Below are positions 63,725 through 64,000 of a DNA stretch of 64,000 bases, piece after piece; position 1 is the stretch's first letter, and the number at the start of each line of letters is the position of its first letter. Source of the DNA: Halonotius aquaticus (lineage in GTDB: Archaea > Halobacteriota > Halobacteria > Halobacteriales > Haloferacaceae); the NCBI RefSeq assembly GCF_003605575.1, contig NZ_QKNY01000018.1, positions 496,001-560,000 of the forward strand, written 5' to 3'. Below the pieces are notes generated by a model that saw nothing but the letters and a program-made list of their open reading frames with translations, searched no databases and was not told the origin of the DNA. The position numbers were made by a program, and so were the translations under genes.

Positions 63725-64000
63725 TCAGCTATCTCCCGAAACAACATGTGGTGACTCAGCGATGAGGCCGTCGACACCGGCCTGAGCGAGCGCGTGGGCC
63801 TCCTGTTGGGTCGTCACCGTCCAAGCGTTGATTCGACGGTCGGCAGTGTGCGCACGGTCGAGCAACTGGTCGCCAGCGGCGGTCGTCGTACCCGATTCGT
63901 CGAGGAGCGCATCCAGCGGCGGGTGGATCGCTGCGGCATCGTAGCGGTCAGCGAGATCGATCCCGCTCTCTACGTCGTCGGCGACGAGCGGCGCGACGGG
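63725..64000 (-). CDS. Glycerophosphodiester phosphodiesterase (partial, 5' end outside window)
   Basis: The reverse strand is open from the window edge to TGA at 63725-63727, encoding the last 91 residues of a GDPD-family barrel. The terminal motifs AIHPPLDALLDES and INAWTVTTQQEAHALAQAGVDGLIAESP match the family, which hydrolyses glycerophosphodiesters. The catalytic N-terminal half lies outside. The opsin promoter must lie in the 63624-63724 gap. Confidence 0.78.
   Translation of the reverse strand, partial: PVAPLVADDVESGIDLADRYDAAAIHPPLDALLDESGTTTAAGDQLLDRAHTADRRINAWTVTTQQEAHALAQAGVDGLIAESPHVVSGDS

Noticed and set aside
1-64000. CRISPR arrays, full-length insertion sequences, rRNA genes, replication origin
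   Set aside because: No regularly spaced repeats, transposase motifs, rRNA sequence or Orc1/Cdc6 gene were seen on either strand.

Overview
The window is 64 kb of a haloarchaeal (class Halobacteria) chromosome. The evidence is the high G+C, strongly Asp/Glu-rich proteins, an archaeal information-processing set (TFB, PCNA, aIF5B, Nob1, Hef, Pus10, TrmY), haloarchaeal signatures (bacteriorhodopsin, Brp/Blh, halophilic malate dehydrogenase, Azf-type glucose-6-phosphate dehydrogenase, a HemAT-like transducer) and UvrB/UvrC typical of this group. The genus cannot be fixed from the sequence alone. Nearly all of it looks like conserved core chromosome with short intergenic gaps and many ATGA start/stop overlaps.

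Layout. 1-6.6 kb: tRNA-Pro(CGG), trmY, a globin-coupled chemotaxis transducer, an ABC-2 exporter, pus10 and rnhB. 6.6-12.4 kb: a leftward secF-secD cluster, serB and a Brp/Blh retinal-forming dioxygenase. 12.4-16.1 kb: hef plus a zinc-ribbon protein, bracketed by an inverted pair of 135-bp repeats. 16.1-29.2 kb: malate dehydrogenase, a methyltransferase, SpoIIM-like and DUF502 membrane proteins, an SPFH protein, a 2H phosphoesterase, a cytochrome P450, uvrB and uvrC. 29.2-38.9 kb: small haloarchaeal proteins, a SIMPL lipoprotein, a 29-residue microprotein, pgi, nob1-PRC facing aIF5B, a solitary archaellin and a nitroreductase. 39-44.7 kb: two phosphohexomutases around PCNA, then ptsH-ptsI. 44.7-51.9 kb: tRNA-Ser(GGA) beside a partial copy of its own 3' end, threonine deaminase with RidA, a TFB operon and gatCA. 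51.9-54.8 kb: a small accessory patch ending in an A+T-rich gene for a SLATT-like two-helix membrane protein. 54.8-60.5 kb: a MATE exporter and a cofactor cluster (thiE, thiM, an M29 peptidase, a creatininase-family protein, mptD). 60.6-64 kb: azf, a 650-bp non-coding stretch full of nested inverted repeats and a G-tract, then atpD, bacteriorhodopsin and the end of a glycerophosphodiesterase gene.

Functional links. TrmY and Pus10 act in sequence on tRNA position 54. UvrB and UvrC are two of the three excision-repair subunits. RidA clears the reactive product of the neighbouring threonine deaminase. Nob1 and aIF5B cooperate in small-subunit maturation in other systems. Bacteriorhodopsin builds the proton gradient used by the ATP synthase whose D subunit is next door, and the Brp/Blh enzyme far to the left can supply its retinal.

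I did not find a multi-gene system that I would call plainly new. The best candidates for a second look are the lone SLATT-like gene in its A+T-rich patch, the nested inverted-repeat locus between azf and atpD-bop, the inverted repeats around hef, the tRNA-Ser 3'-end duplication, and the duplicated uvrB tail flanking a DUF502 gene.
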